Below, piece by piece: positions 48,326 through 60,070 of a stretch of 64,000 bases of DNA. The notes below the pieces were generated by a model that saw only the letters and a program-made list of their open reading frames with translations, was not told the origin of the DNA and made no database searches. Both the position numbers and the translations under genes were made by a program. The DNA comes from Cichorium intybus (lineage: Eukaryota; Streptophyta; Magnoliopsida; Asterales; Asteraceae): positions 58,570,854 to 58,634,853 of the forward strand of contig CM042011.1 in the NCBI GenBank assembly GCA_023525715.1. The letters are read 5' to 3'. The first letter of the stretch is position 1, and every line of letters begins with the position of its first letter.

Positions 48326-49501
48326 AATATAATATAAATATTGATGTTATCCTTTCTTCAATGGATAAGAAAAGTTTTGCACTCTGAATTCTCAAATTTA
48401 TCATTTAACATATCACTTATTTATAAGTCAATAAAGATTCTACAAAGTTAAAGTTGCTTTCATTTTCTTTAGCCATAGTGTTCATCCTTATTTTAACTAA
48501 TACCATAAAATTAATCATCGCATATATCCCAATCAAGGAAATTGCTCCTTGTTTAAATTTGTCTAATGATTTACAATTGTGATCGATAACATCTTGTACA
48601 CAAATTTCCAAACCTTTTATTTATGGTTATCCTAGATGAAAACTTGATAAAACAAATGTGTATGATGTGGGTTCCATACACATATTTCCTTTCAATACAA
48701 ATTCAGTGGGTGATCTTTAATAAACTCGCATCTCATTCTCATAACTCTACGCATCTCATTCTCATAACTCTAGACAATATAAAAATACTCATGTACCATT
48801 AATAACTGTCCATATAGCACCTCAATTCATTTATGACTGTATAAAAATTGTTGTGGTTATTAATAATAAGTGCACAGTTACTAAATTATTAGTATATGAG
48901 GTTTTGTAATGAAGTCAAAGAAGTGGGTGGTGGAGGTAGTATGGTCCCTATCGAAAAGACGTAATGCTATATACTTCTACAAAGACTAGTGCTTCCCTGC
49001 TGAAATTACGAATATGGACATAATGTTTCATTACCAAACCCTTTCAATTTACCATCTTGCCCCTTCCTTTCGTAGGACAATATTGGTGCGTGTTAATCAC
49101 GCGGTGTCTCAAAAGCAAATGAAATTATGGCAGAAAATAAAAGAGATGGTACCCTAAATAATAGCGCCGACTTCACAGAGATGAACAACCGCGACGTTAA
49201 TGTTGGCTGGTCGGAGCCGTAAAGCCACGTCAAATCCTGTATCCGTCTGAACCGCTACACCATAAATATTTTAGCGTTTGATTAAGGATTATGTCCAATA
49301 AACATTCACTTTATTATTGAATCTTCATGTCTTTTTTTGGAACGGCCAATTTAAATAAAACGAATTAGCAAGATGCTACAAAGAAAATAAAGATTACAAA
49401 CTACAACAAACCATTAACATGATTATATAACTATTCATTCTTGGAAATACTTTTCTTTCCCTTATATCAATATCATATTTCTACAATCTACATATATGTG
49501 T
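48326..49501. other. Spacer without recognised genes
   Basis: AT-rich on the left. A less AT-biased stretch lies at about 48900-49270 with no open reading frame of note. A duplicated GCATCTCATTCTCATAACTC block lies at 48728 and 48751. Confidence 0.4.
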
Positions 49502-50275
49502 TAAGAAAAAACTTGTAAAGGTAATTAATTATTTGTTTTGTTCATGTTTGGCTATTTCTTTTCTTTTTCGTATTTTATTTGTTATTAAACTATTTATTTT
49601 ATTCATAATGCATCCTTACGACCGGAAATAACATGTTACAACTTAGTTGACATCTACGTGACAAACATGTAACATTTATGTGGCTTTTGAGGGTAGGGGA
49701 AATGACTTATAATGGTAACCAACTATTTGTTTTGTTCAAATTTGGTCTTTTTTCGTGCTTTATTTGACAAATTGATAAATCAAACGGACCATTAAGCATG
49801 TTACGCGACCGAGTCCAAAAAATAAAAAATCCCAAGTGCTTTTTCAAAAGGGAAAATGAGTTATAAAGATAATGATACACGCAATCAACTCACGTAATAG
49901 TTGTATTACGATATTGAGTGATTAAACTGACAATACTTGTTATTGCCGGTCATAATAATTTAGGTTGAACAATATAAATAGTTTAATGACAAATAAAGCA
50001 TGAAAAAAAAGGAAAGTGATCAAACTTGAACAAAGCAAATAGTTGTGCCCTTATAAGTCATTTTTCTAACCTCAAAAGCGACATAGATGCCACCTATTTG
50101 ACATGTATTTGCCATGTATATATCAATTAGGTTGTAACCTGATATTCCCGATCCTAATGATGTATTATGAACAAAATAAATAGTTTAATAAGAAATAAAG
50201 CACGAACAAAAATGAAAATGACCAAACGTGAACAAAACAAATAGTTGGTTATCATTAAAAGTCATTTTTCCCTAC
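49502..50275. repeat. Foldback (long inverted repeat) element
   Basis: The left arm (about 49502-49770) is the approximate reverse complement of the right arm (about 50275-49980). Each arm contains related blocks such as AACTATTTGTTTTGTTCA and GTGCTTTATTT. Within each arm the start block recurs (AATGACTTATAA near 49703 and, inverted, near 50050), so the arms are partly duplicated. Ends similar to GGGAAAAATGACTT suggest a Mutator-type foldback MITE. A TSD could not be settled. Confidence 0.6.
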
Positions 50276-50300
50276 ATGTATTATATCATCATAGATTAAA

Positions 50301-50400
50301 GGGAAATTGTCACTGTAGCCTTATAACGTATTGGGATTTGCTTTAAAACGTCCCTGAAGTGTTTTTTTTTTTGCGTTCAAAGGGTCTAATGTTTGTATTT
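50301..50400 (+). repeat. Left TIR of the MULE
   Basis: About 100 bp pairing with 55878-55977 in inverted orientation, with few mismatches and a variable T run. Confidence 0.92.
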
Positions 50401-50521
50401 TAGGTTTTAAAAGACCATTCGCATCAATTGGAAGGGGTAAGCCGGTAAACCAGTACCTAGTCAGATGCCATGTCACCCCCTCAATCCTAATCATATGCAA
50501 TGTAATCCTCATCACTCCTAG

Positions 50522-51625
50522 TGACACGCCTAGGTCGTCGTGCGGTCAAAAATAAAGAAAACCTAACACACACACACACACTAGTACAGTGGTAGTCAGG
50601 GTCGATCCGCAGGAGCTTCGTGGTTAGACCAGATGATAGATTACCAACTAGTAGTGTCACGCTATAGTCGGAGGACCTGATTTCTAAACTACCAACAAGC
50701 AATCACTAACCAAAGTCAAGCTAAGCATAAGCTAACCCAACTCAAACTAACCTAGTCACTTTCTGAAATCAGAAGTGCATCTCTGAATCAGAAGCAAACA
50801 AAGGCATCCAAACCAAACAAAGCATAAACTAACTAATAACTAGGGTTCTGACTGAACAGCTACTAGCTAGAGTTCAATGCCCAAAACTAACCTAATTGGC
50901 TACTGATTTCAGCAAAGGAAAACAGTTCCAACCAAGGTCAAAGCAAGATTCAAACACAATTCAAACAATCAAAATACAATCAAACATCCAAAACATCAAA
51001 ATACCAATAATACTCATTACCGAATGATTCTCATTCATCAAACTCAGATCCAAACATCAAAACAGTAACTAAAGACTACTAAAACAGAAACCTAAGCTTG
51101 ATATCAATGGTTGTCACTCCCAAAGATACAAACCAAAGCTTACAACTATCTAACTAATTGAAAATAAAATCCAAAACATAAAAAAAATACCAGTTGAGAA
51201 CTTGCTGGAACGAAATCTTGGAGTCAAAGAGCTTCAAGGTCGATTTTACACCCGATATTTGCTCGGGTTTTCGGCTGTAAATGCCTCTATTTATAGTTGC
51301 AAATTTCTCGAGGCCGCGCCGCGCTTTTCATAGATCCGCGGCGCGCGTACTTATCAGATCCCGTTTCTTCGGCATTTGAATGTGTTACACCGCCTTAAGC
51401 CCGCGTCGCGCGTTTCATAGATCCGTGGCGCGCGTACGTGTTTCCTTGATTTTTCATTCTTTTCCAAACTTCTTCTTTTTGCACGCTTTTAGTCCCTGTT
51501 TCCATTCTTTTCCTCCAAACAAGTCCTGGCACGAAAAGTGAGAATACCAAGACATATCTGATATAATTTCATCAAGAACAGGGCTCAACAGTGCCTAAAA
51601 TACTTGATATCACTAGGCGTTGTCA
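50522..51625 (-). mobile_element. Solo LTR, 1.1 kb (copy B), inserted in the MULE
   Basis: Perfect 5-bp TSD CCTAG (50517-50521, 51626-51630). On the minus strand it starts TGACAACGCCTAG and ends CTAGGCGTGTCA. It is the reverse complement of copy A at 22202-23302 throughout, including a TATA box and a GCGC-rich stretch (about 51310-51430). It lies between the left TIR and the transposase start, so it should separate the MULE's promoter from its gene. Confidence 0.92.
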
Positions 51626-51750
51626 CCTAGTCAGCACATTAATGCTCCAATATTAATTGTACAATGTGAAGGCGGTTTTAGTTTCGAAACAAACCCTTTT
51701 GGAGCTATACCCCGAAACCCTTTTCTCCGATCATCTTCTTCGTCCCTAGA

Positions 51751-54455
51751 ATGGAATCGAACTGTCATGTGGAAGTACACTACCGTGGAGTGTTTTTAAG
51801 GCAACCATTTTGTTACTCAGAGGGCATGCATAATCTGTTCTCAGACATAGATTTTGCTGCGATGGATTTGCCGGAGTGTCTTACATTCCTAGAACGATTC
51901 GCAGGAGAGAAGTGTCATAAGTTGTACTACTGTTTGCCGGAGTTCGAGTTAAAGGAAGGTTTAAGGACAATTGCAGATGAGATGGATTATGCTGATTTCA
52001 TCGAGGTTGCGTACCAATGTGGAACTGTTGTGGCTGTATACATGGACCATACCGGTCTTAATGTGTAGGATTGGATAGATGAAGACCGAGATGAAGTGGT
52101 TAGTCCCGACGACAACCAATCCGGAATAGGAGACATTCCCACTGAAATGGGTGATGAAATTGATAGGGATGCCAACAATTCACCCATGAATAGGACCACG
52201 AAGGACGATTTTCTGAGTAAACTATGTGGTCGTGGAGATTCGGTGATTGATTGTGTACCTAAGGATGACCCAGAAGTTCAGATCGGTGATGATGACCTAC
52301 ATCTTAGTGGGCAAACAAGGTTCAATGCGGAAGTTGAATGGAAGAAGCAGAAGCCTGTGTTAGGTATGCGTTTTGAAAGCCCTAAATAACTGAAAACCAT
52401 GCTTTGCAATTATGCTGTTGCTAATGGATATCAACTATGCTACAAAAAGAATGATACTAGGAGATTACTAGTAATATGTTGTGATGGGGAATGTTCATTT
52501 AGACTTTAGGCTTCATGGATGACTGAAGAACAGTCTTTCCAAATCAAGTCTCTTATACATGAACATAATTGTGCTAGGAATTTCAAATTAGGTTCAATTG
52601 TCAATTATGCATGGATTGGTAGCCATTACACAGAAGAGATTTTACATCAACAAAAAATGAGTGTGAGACAACTTAGGGAAGAGGTTAAGAAAAAGTTTGG
52701 CATTGAGGTTAGCATGAGCCAATGTAGAAGAGCAAAACAACATGCTTTAACTCTTATAGAGGGAACTGTTGTTGAACACTATGCTAAGCTTTGGTCTTAT
52801 GGAGAGGAGATACGAAGATCAAATCCAGGTTCCACTGTTAAAATAGGTGTCAACCCCATGCCAGATGGAAAAACGTATTTCAGCAAATTTTATGTATGTT
52901 TTCAAGGAGTTAGAGAAGGTTGGAGAACTGGTTGTAGAAGATTCATAAACCTAGATGGGTGCTTTTTAAAAGGGTTATGCAGTGGTGAGTTGCTAAGTGC
53001 TGTTGGAAGGGATGCCAATAACCAAATATTTCCAATAGCTTGGGTTGTTGTTTGTGTGGAAAATAAGGAGAATTGGAAGTGGTTCATGGAAAACCTGTCA
53101 GAAGATCTTCACATTGAGAGTGGACTAGGTGTTAGCTTGATGTCAGACCAACATAAGGTATGCTTTAGAACCTTTGCACTATCATATTCCATGGTTATGT
53201 TAATTAAAAAAATTTATTGTTTAATGTAGGGTTTACTGGAGGCTGTCAAGGAAGTTTTACCCGGAGCAGAACATAGACAGTGTGCAAGGCATATATATGC
53301 CAACTTCAAGAAGAGATTTTTAGGGGCTCACTTTGAAAACCTTTTTTGGAAAGCTAGTAAGGCTACAACAGAACCACATTTCAAAGCAGTCATGAAGGAA
53401 ATACAAAGTCTTAACCCTGCAGCATATGACCACCTCATGGAAAGGGAACCAAAGACATGGTCAAGAGCTTATTTCAGGTTTGGAAGCATGTGTGATGCAG
53501 TGGAGAATGGGAATTCTGAAAGTTTCAACAGTATTATAACTGAAGCAAGGAAGAAACCAATAATTATAATGCTTGAAGAAATACGACATTATGTGATGGA
53601 GAGGATGCATAAAATGCATTTAAATGGATGCAATTGGCCTGAATACCAAATTTGTCCAGCCTTAAGACATAAGATTAATGAACTGAAAATCCAACAACGG
53701 TATACATGTTGAGTTATTGTACAACCTTTTTTGAGCAAACTTTTGATAATGGTTTTATGTTTTGCTATTTGTAGGTATTGGCAAGTGCTTCCCAGTGGCC
53801 TGCTCCAATTTGAAACTAGAAACTTGGGCAAATCATATGCAGTTGACTTGGAAAAGAAAACATGCACATGCAGGTTGTGGCAACTTAATGGATACGGTTG
53901 CGTGCATTCAATTGCAACAATATCTTATCTTAATGGAACAATAGAAGCTTATGTGGATCCACTCTACCTTGCTACGTTTTACAAGAACACGTACAAGCAT
54001 CCAATACTTGGAATGAATGGCAGCAACATGTGGCCCTCAATAGATTTCCTTCCTCCTCTTCCACCATTAAGAAGGAGAATGCCAGGGAGGCCAACAATTA
54101 AAAGGAAAAGGGATGCTTCAGAGAGGGTAGGAAGGTATACAGTCTCTAAAAGGGGAAAAAGGGTACTTTGTGGTATATGCAAGCAACCTGGCCACAACAA
54201 GACAACGTGTAAAATGGTTGACAAACCATCAAAATTAGGGGTTAAAAAAGAAACAATAGAAACAACAACGTGCAACAGCAAGCAACACCACCTCAAACTG
54301 TTAGTCCTGCAGTTCCAATGACACAGGAAAGCACAACCAATAAGACTGTGCCCCCAAAAAGATCTGAAAGGATCATCAAGAAGAAGTTAGGAAAAAGTGT
54401 TCCAGGTAAAAATGGTGAAGGAGACAGTTCTGCAGTTCCAATGAATCTGGATTAA
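51751..54455 (+). pseudogene. MuDR-type transposase (mudrA-like), broken
   Basis: ATG 51751 opens a PB1-like N-terminal domain of plant Mutator proteins (VHYRGVFLRQPFCYSEGMH). An acidic linker, a MuDR DNA-binding region and the MULE DDE core follow: FINLDGCFLKG (Asp at 52954), GVSLMSDQHKG (Asp at 53146), HRQCARHIYANFKKRF, NSESFNS. A SWIM zinc finger (CTCRLWQLNGYGCVH) and a C-terminal knuckle (CGICKQPGHNKTTC) complete the protein. Two introns with GT-AG ends keep the frame: 53158-53229 and 53700-53774. Defects are TAG 52066-52068, TAA 52387-52389, TAG 52507-52509, and a frame change near 54245-54270 before a basic C-terminus ending at 54455. The order and catalytic residues are otherwise complete. 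Confidence 0.92.
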
Positions 54456-54801
54456 GTTTGGTTTTAGAGTATGAGTTGTGACACTTTCTTATGGTTTGTT
54501 TGACGTGTGAGATTGTTTTCTAAGGTTTAATGTTTGTTATAGAGTCCCTTTTATGTTTGCTTATTGATGAACACTATGTTTGGTTATTATCAACTTTGAA
54601 CTATGGTTATAAAAGTTGGCATCTTTTATGATGCTAATATGAATGTGATAATGTACCTTTTTAGTCTATGTTAATATCTAATCTGTGGTTCTAAAAGTTG
54701 GCATTTTGATTTCATTTTTAACCATTTTTGCTTAATGCAGTTATACGAAACTCATTTATGGTAACCATTGTTTTCGATTTGAATTTAACTTTACTAGCTT
54801 G

Positions 54802-55059
54802 TCACGTGTACCCAAAATAACGCGAACACACATAAGAAGCACTGTGATGATGTCCAGGTTGGTTTGGAGGTGCTTCATTTTCAGATGGATTTTGATTTAC
54901 AAAGTTGTTGTCATCTTCATGAGGGTGGTTAGTGGCGATAGTAGACCGAATGCCACCACTTTCTTGGCTATTTAGTTGGCCTTCTACAGGTCCAGGGTAA
55001 GGATATGGGACATAATTTACTACCTTGTCACTACAAAACACAAAATAACGTGAACACAC
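54802..55059 (-). other. Unrecognised minus-strand open frame in the MULE
   Basis: An 85-codon frame rich in Pro, Asn and His. Both of its ends contain a repeated block (CAAAATAACG.GAACACACAT, near 54815 and 55040), giving VCSRYF twice. It may be the 3' part of the gene that begins at 55563, joined by splicing. No domain is recognised. Confidence 0.25.
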
Positions 55060-55320
55060 ATTTTAACTTCATAACATACCAAGCCAGGTTAACAGTTTTC
55101 CACCAAAATTACAAACTTCCATTCACTTACCAAATCTAGACACTAACAAAACCTAATCTTCATATAATATATGCATCTAATACTGTGGGGGTACATACTA
55201 ACAAAAGCTACAAAATGCCCTTTACAATCAGGACTTCACAAAAACCAACAACCCTTTACCATGTTTTTATGCTAATATTACGATAATCTTCTAGTGTTGC
55301 ACCCCCATCAACGACAGTGT

Positions 55321-55563
55321 TCACTCGATGAACACCTTCTTCACGACCACAGCCGCTAACAACACGAGAAACGCTATCATCCAGCCTCGTCCCCTCCGGT
55401 TGGATTCCGCCATCGCCTCAGTTAGTTCCCTCACCGTCGCATTCATGTTGTTGATTTCATGATGCACGTCATCTCGGATGATCGCAAGCTCTAGCTGCAT
55501 CTCAATGTACATTATTTCATAGTCATGTGGTTCGTTGCCGTCGTCACTCCTAAACCCGTTCAA
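55321..55563 (-). CDS. Second MULE protein: coiled coil plus C-terminal membrane segment
   Basis: Minus-strand frame of 80 codons. The first half is acidic. Residues about 25-60 look like a coiled coil (MQLELAIIRDDVHHEINNMN), followed by RRGRGW and a hydrophobic segment (MIAFLVLLAAVVV) then KKVFIE. Plant MULEs often have a second gene encoding a short protein with a GRF zinc finger, a coiled coil and a terminal membrane helix. This ORF matches the last two parts; the zinc finger is not visible. It is transcribed towards the transposase gene, from near the right TIR. Whether ATG 55563 is the true start is uncertain, because an earlier ATG near 55593 is followed by a stop. Confidence 0.55.
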   Translation of the reverse strand: MNGFRSDDGNEPHDYEIMYIEMQLELAIIRDDVHHEINNMNATVRELTEAMAESNRRGRGWMIAFLVLLAAVVVKKVFIE

Positions 55564-55877
55564 CGAGATACTCTCTGCCGATCAACTGATGCTCATGATT
55601 TTAGATGGTGGCGGAAGGAGATGGCAACAGTGAAATTCGCCGATTTAGGGTAAGAACGTTTTGGGTGGTATTCTCATTAGGGCTTAAGCTTTTTATAGGG
55701 AAACCAATAGATCCAACCTTGGTCCCCAAGTTTGGTGTACAGTAACCGCCTCTTTCGTCTCATTCGGATGATGTGTGGTAACTTAGTTTAGCTTACGTGG
55801 CCGCTGACTCGGATAATATCGTCTGTTTTTAAAGGGAAACCGGTTAACCTCTTCTAATGGTTAAATAAATGGGTAGA

Positions 55878-55977
55878 TACAAACACTAGACTCTTTGAAC
55901 GCAAAAAAAAAAAAAACACTTCAGGGACGTTTTAAAGCAAATCCCAATACGTTATAGGGCTACATTGACAATTTCCC
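55878..55977 (-). repeat. Right TIR of the MULE
   Basis: Inverted copy of 50301-50400, flanked by the 9-bp TSD. Confidence 0.92.
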
Positions 55978-55989
55978 TAGATTAAATGG

Positions 55990-56155
<166 letters not shown>

Positions 56156-57713
56156 ACTCTTCTAATAAATAAATTTTTATCGCCATGTGTCATCTTTTCT
56201 CCATCCAAATTTACCATGTGCCTTATTCCTAACATTTTCTATTTTTTATTGCTACTCAAAATTTCTGTATGTAATATAACCGGTTTTGTAGAATTCCAAA
56301 TATGAAGGTTGTATGAGGTGTCAACAAAGATTTATCTTCTTTGTGTCAATCAAATCCTTATACACTTCAAAGCTTTAAATTGATTTAAAAATGTTCGCTA
56401 AATCAGGGGTATTTAACATTAAATCCACCATATTTTGCCATTGGCCTTATTAGATTCCTTTTGAATCCTGGTTTCCCCACCTCGACACCTATATCTCAAT
56501 TGTTGAATAAAGCACCTCAGTTTACTCCCCTTTGATTGGGTACTCTCACATCTCAACAATTAAATTTGTATGCCTACCGGTAGTCGTCATCAATGCCACA
56601 CAACATCTTAAAGATCGAAAGGCTTTTTCGAATTGAAGAATTCAAGCAAAGTTGACCCTCAACAAATCGTAGAATGTATAGATCTGGGTTTGTATACAAT
56701 GTCTTATTTATTTATATGGTGGATTATTGGTGGATCTTGTATATATATTTAACGGTAAAAGCTATTACTAAACTTAGGGTTGAAGTACTTCTTCATATTA
56801 AATTTGCAAACAAAACCCAGGAATTAGATGTCATTGAAGGCAAACAAATCATATAGGTTACAAAGCCAAACAAGTATCCTATTAGTTCACTAACCTAATC
56901 GTTGTTAATTTAGTAAAGTGAGTTAATTATTCAATCATCATTTATTTATCCTATTCATTCTCTATCTAGATTGCTTAACCATTATAGCTCGTTTTTTGCT
57001 TAACTAGGGTTATGTGATTTATCTAGTATGTATGAAGTATGGTGGAAGAAAAAGGCCAGTTCCTAAAGGTATCACATACAGAAAGCCCACAAACATGACA
57101 ACTCTAACCGTTTCCATGAAATTTTTCTTCATTGTTTTGATATTAGGTGGCTTAGTGGTTCATGTGATCATTTATGAGATCTGTTAACTTATTGAAGTTA
57201 ATTGGTTGGCAAGGAATTTATATTCACAAAATGAGTTTTAGTTTTAATTTTTTTCTTATCAAGGCATTGCACATTGTGAAGGTTACCAAATTATAGCATT
57301 GTACTTTTAATTTAGTTTTGTCATGTTAGTCCCTGAAAGGTCCACCTTTGACTTCTAAGCTTCAAAAGTGACAAATTAACTAGAAAGTTGAAGTTATCCT
57401 TGTGGAGTATTTGGACAAACTTTGATTTTGATTCATGATTACCATGTTTGAGGAATATAGTTATAATGTCATATTAGCAAAAAAAATTGAAGGAAACTTG
57501 ATATAATTGGGTTGAATTTTCAATATACAATGCCTAATAAGAAAATATTGGAAGTACAATGTTGTAATGAAAAATAAATTGAAGGGGGATGCTTTGACAA
57601 GCAAATAAATGGAAATGCGTTGCTATAGTGGGCAAATGCCATTCAGTCAGTTAATAATGTCAAATCATTACCTCATGTAACCTGCATCCTACTAATGTCT
57701 CCATGACTTCAAA
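56156..57713. other. Spacer; possible Helitron start only
   Basis: TCTTCTAATAAATAAATTTT with CGCCATGTGTCATC at 56158-56200 resembles the start of the Helitron at 47821, but no hairpin end was found. No gene is recognised in the rest. Confidence 0.35.
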
Positions 57714-57968
57714 TCATTCCCGTTTAACCTGCTTTTTGAATATGTCCTTGATTCGGTTAATAATGTCAAAAACACTGAGATTCCACAAACTTCTTTGAAT
57801 TTGGGGAATCATGGTGTCTAACATGATCAGACAAGTAACGTCATTCGAATCATTTAGACGTCTAAGATGATCATCTATTTTAGCACTAAGAGATCTGATT
57901 GTATAGTCATTGGGAATTCGTTCTTCAAACGTATAAAGTTTTCCATCAAAATCGAGTACTCTTATCAA
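57714..57968 (-). pseudogene. Ty1/copia gag fragment, minus strand
   Basis: The minus-strand frame reads HLRRLNDSNDVTCLIMLDTM and IPQIQRSLWNLSVFDIINR, a copia Gag/UBN2 block. It continues from a leader at 58480-57970 that matches 1690-2061 at several blocks, so the fragment belongs to the same family as the gag remnant at 2062. Only about 85 codons remain before the similarity ends at 57714. Confidence 0.72.
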
Positions 57969-58480
57969 GTTCTGGAATCAACACGCATAATTTATGTCAT
58001 TGAGCTTAATTTGATTGAGGAGACCACATAGTGAAAAACTAGTAACATTTAAACTTTCTTTAGTTGACATCTATAAAATAGAGCTTAGTTACTTTGATTA
58101 ATCCTTAAAAAATAAATTACTTACAAAATAAATTTTTTGATGCTAGGATCCATATTTCATTTCTGGTAATGAAGAGGTTTGTCGTAATCACACCAATAAG
58201 CTATTTAGGTAGGCAATACTCTTTGTCAATTTGATCCCTATGAAATGCATAAATCTTTCGGGATTCATTGCACTGATCAATGTCATGTTTAAGCCCTTAA
58301 TGATCATCCTCTCCTATGACGGGTTTGTCTCGGATCACAGGTTTAGATGGTAAATCAACCATGAAAAAACACGTGTCACCCTACCTGAGATTCTCAAGTA
58401 ATCACGGGTAGACACATCATTTTAGTTGAATTATATCTGACACATTGACTATGACACTTCCAACGCCGGGAGGAAAATAG
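57969..58480 (-). other. LTR/leader remnant of the same copia family
   Basis: On the minus strand it shows the blocks GAGAATCTC, CATGGTTGATTTACCATC, ACGACAAACCTCTTCATTAC and GAAATATGGATCCTAGC in the same order as 1690-2061 on the plus strand. LTR limits unresolved. Confidence 0.5.
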
Positions 58481-58540
58481 TTAAATGTGTGGTTTGACAT
58501 GGGCAGCATATGATATACGTTTTCATAAAATGGGATTTTG

Positions 58541-58775
58541 TTTCGTTAAGTTAAAACATTTGAACTTTTTTTGGTAAACGATTATTTTAAACTTTTAAAT
58601 TTCGTCTTAAAGTTTCCAATTTTATTTGAAAAAGCATGTTAACTTGCAACAACTTAGTTTGCATATGTCCTTTAGTTAAAACATTTTTAACTTTTCATTG
58701 GCAAACACTTATTTTAAACCTTTAAAACCATTCTGAAAATGTCAATTTAGTTTAAAAAATTATGTTCATTTTTAA
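58541..58775. repeat. Diverged tandem duplication (about 130-bp unit)
   Basis: Two adjacent copies share GTTAAAACATTT.AACTTTT, GGTAAACG/GGCAAACA, TTATTTTAAAC.TTTAAA and a TATGTTCATTTTTAAC-like tail. Confidence 0.6.
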
Positions 58776-59672
58776 CAATTTTATCTGTTTGTGTTTCAAA
58801 TTTCAATTACACAGTCATGCAACAATTCAAATAAACACAACATAGTCATTCAAACATGTAGTAACGGTAATATTTGTCTCAAGTACTATGCGTTTTCCTG
58901 GGAGCCAACACACCGAAAACTATGGTCATTTCTAGGGACAAAACCAACCATAAGGATGCTCCGGCTTCTCTCACTTTGCCATCAACTCTATGGTTCCATC
59001 TTAGTGGTCTCTGATCTTCACTTGTTACATCAACTAAACTAATACATTTTTCTAACTAATCTATTATAATACAAATTAAAAGAAAAATACATAACAAATT
59101 AGTAATTACAAAAGACATGTAGGTCGCAAATCAACCCATAAATTACCAAAATAATCATTCAAGCATCACATACATAGGTCTAGTTGAAGCCAAATGTTAT
59201 CAAATTTATACAAGATAAATGCACACCTTTAAAAAATTAAAGTGCATTTCACAATGAACTATCATCCAATGTTTTGATTAAGATCCATAAACATACACAT
59301 TGACGTAAAATAAAATATATTTGTTACTAAACACATTGTATATATGAATGTTCAAATGATTTACATGCTCAAATCATTTAAACAACAAATACACAACGCA
59401 TCAAAACATTGGTGCAATCTAATAAAATTAAACTGAATTGTTTTGATCTTCGTAATCCTTTGCTAATCATTAAACTTTAATACATTTTAAAAATTTTCTT
59501 TTAAGAGAACTATTCTGTTAAAATTACGCGACACGAATACTAATAGGACGTGTCATGTAGAAACAAGGGATCACGACTTTGATACCATTATTGGGACACA
59601 GTAACAAAATAGATTTTTTATAGGTTTCAACATATCAAAACAATTACTAAAAGTGCAAAACCATGTTCAAGT
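58776..59672. other. Spacer, possibly internal to an LTR element
   Basis: No coding domain. A block TTTGATACCATTATTGGGAC at about 59579 is a diverged copy of the primer-site region at 59673-59694. Confidence 0.35.
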
Positions 59673-59685
59673 GGCTCTGATACCA
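59673..59685 (-). promoter_or_regulatory. Primer-binding site of a minus-strand LTR element
   Basis: The minus strand reads TGGTATCAGAGCC, the initiator Met-tRNA primer site. It follows a presumed LTR end TATCCCA (59690). Confidence 0.6.
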
Positions 59686-59689
59686 CTAT

Positions 59690-60070
59690 TGGGATAGGTA
59701 GGAAAACAAACATACACGGTGGAAGTGAAAACAAAAACCATATATCACCACGAATCACAAGAACATGCAACATTTTCAACTGTAAACTAAAACTGGAGTT
59801 CAAGTAATACCTTTTGTGATGATATTTATAATATCTAGGATGAATAGGTCCCAAACCAGAACCCATCTAATGTAGTCGCATCCAATACAATGATCCAGCA
59901 CCCGATGAAGTGGAAGAACTCGTTGGTTGTAGAACAAGCAACCTTCTTTTAGGGTTTATGAGAGAGATCGATTAGGGAGAGAGTAGAGAGGAAGAGCACA
60001 AAATTTCTAGCATGGATTAGTCTAAAATCGCCAATCATGATGGGTATTTATAAAATACATCATGATTATC
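59690..60070 (-). repeat. Probable LTR portion, minus strand
   Basis: It lies directly upstream (minus strand) of the primer site and ends CTATCCCA. It contains a TATA-like TTTATAAATACCCATCATG (about 60040-60060). The outer LTR limit was not found; related sequence may continue to the right. No coding region downstream was identified. Confidence 0.4.

Larger units (their letters stand above)
50301..55977 (+). mobile_element. Mutator-like element (MULE) with ~100-bp TIRs
   Basis: Perfect 9-bp repeats TAGATTAAA (50292-50300, 55978-55986) flank a 5.68-kb element. Its ends are long inverted repeats: GGGAAATTGTCACTGTAGCC on the left pairs with GGGAAATTGTCAATGTAGCC on the right, over about 100 bp. 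It carries a MuDR-type transposase on the plus strand and a second ORF on the minus strand. A solo LTR (50522-51625) separates the left TIR from the transposase. Three in-frame stops and a frameshift make the transposase defective. Confidence 0.95.

Noticed and set aside
56158..56230. Second Helitron start
   Set aside because: The start resembles that at 47821, but the preceding base does not fit an A/T insertion site and no 3' hairpin was found.
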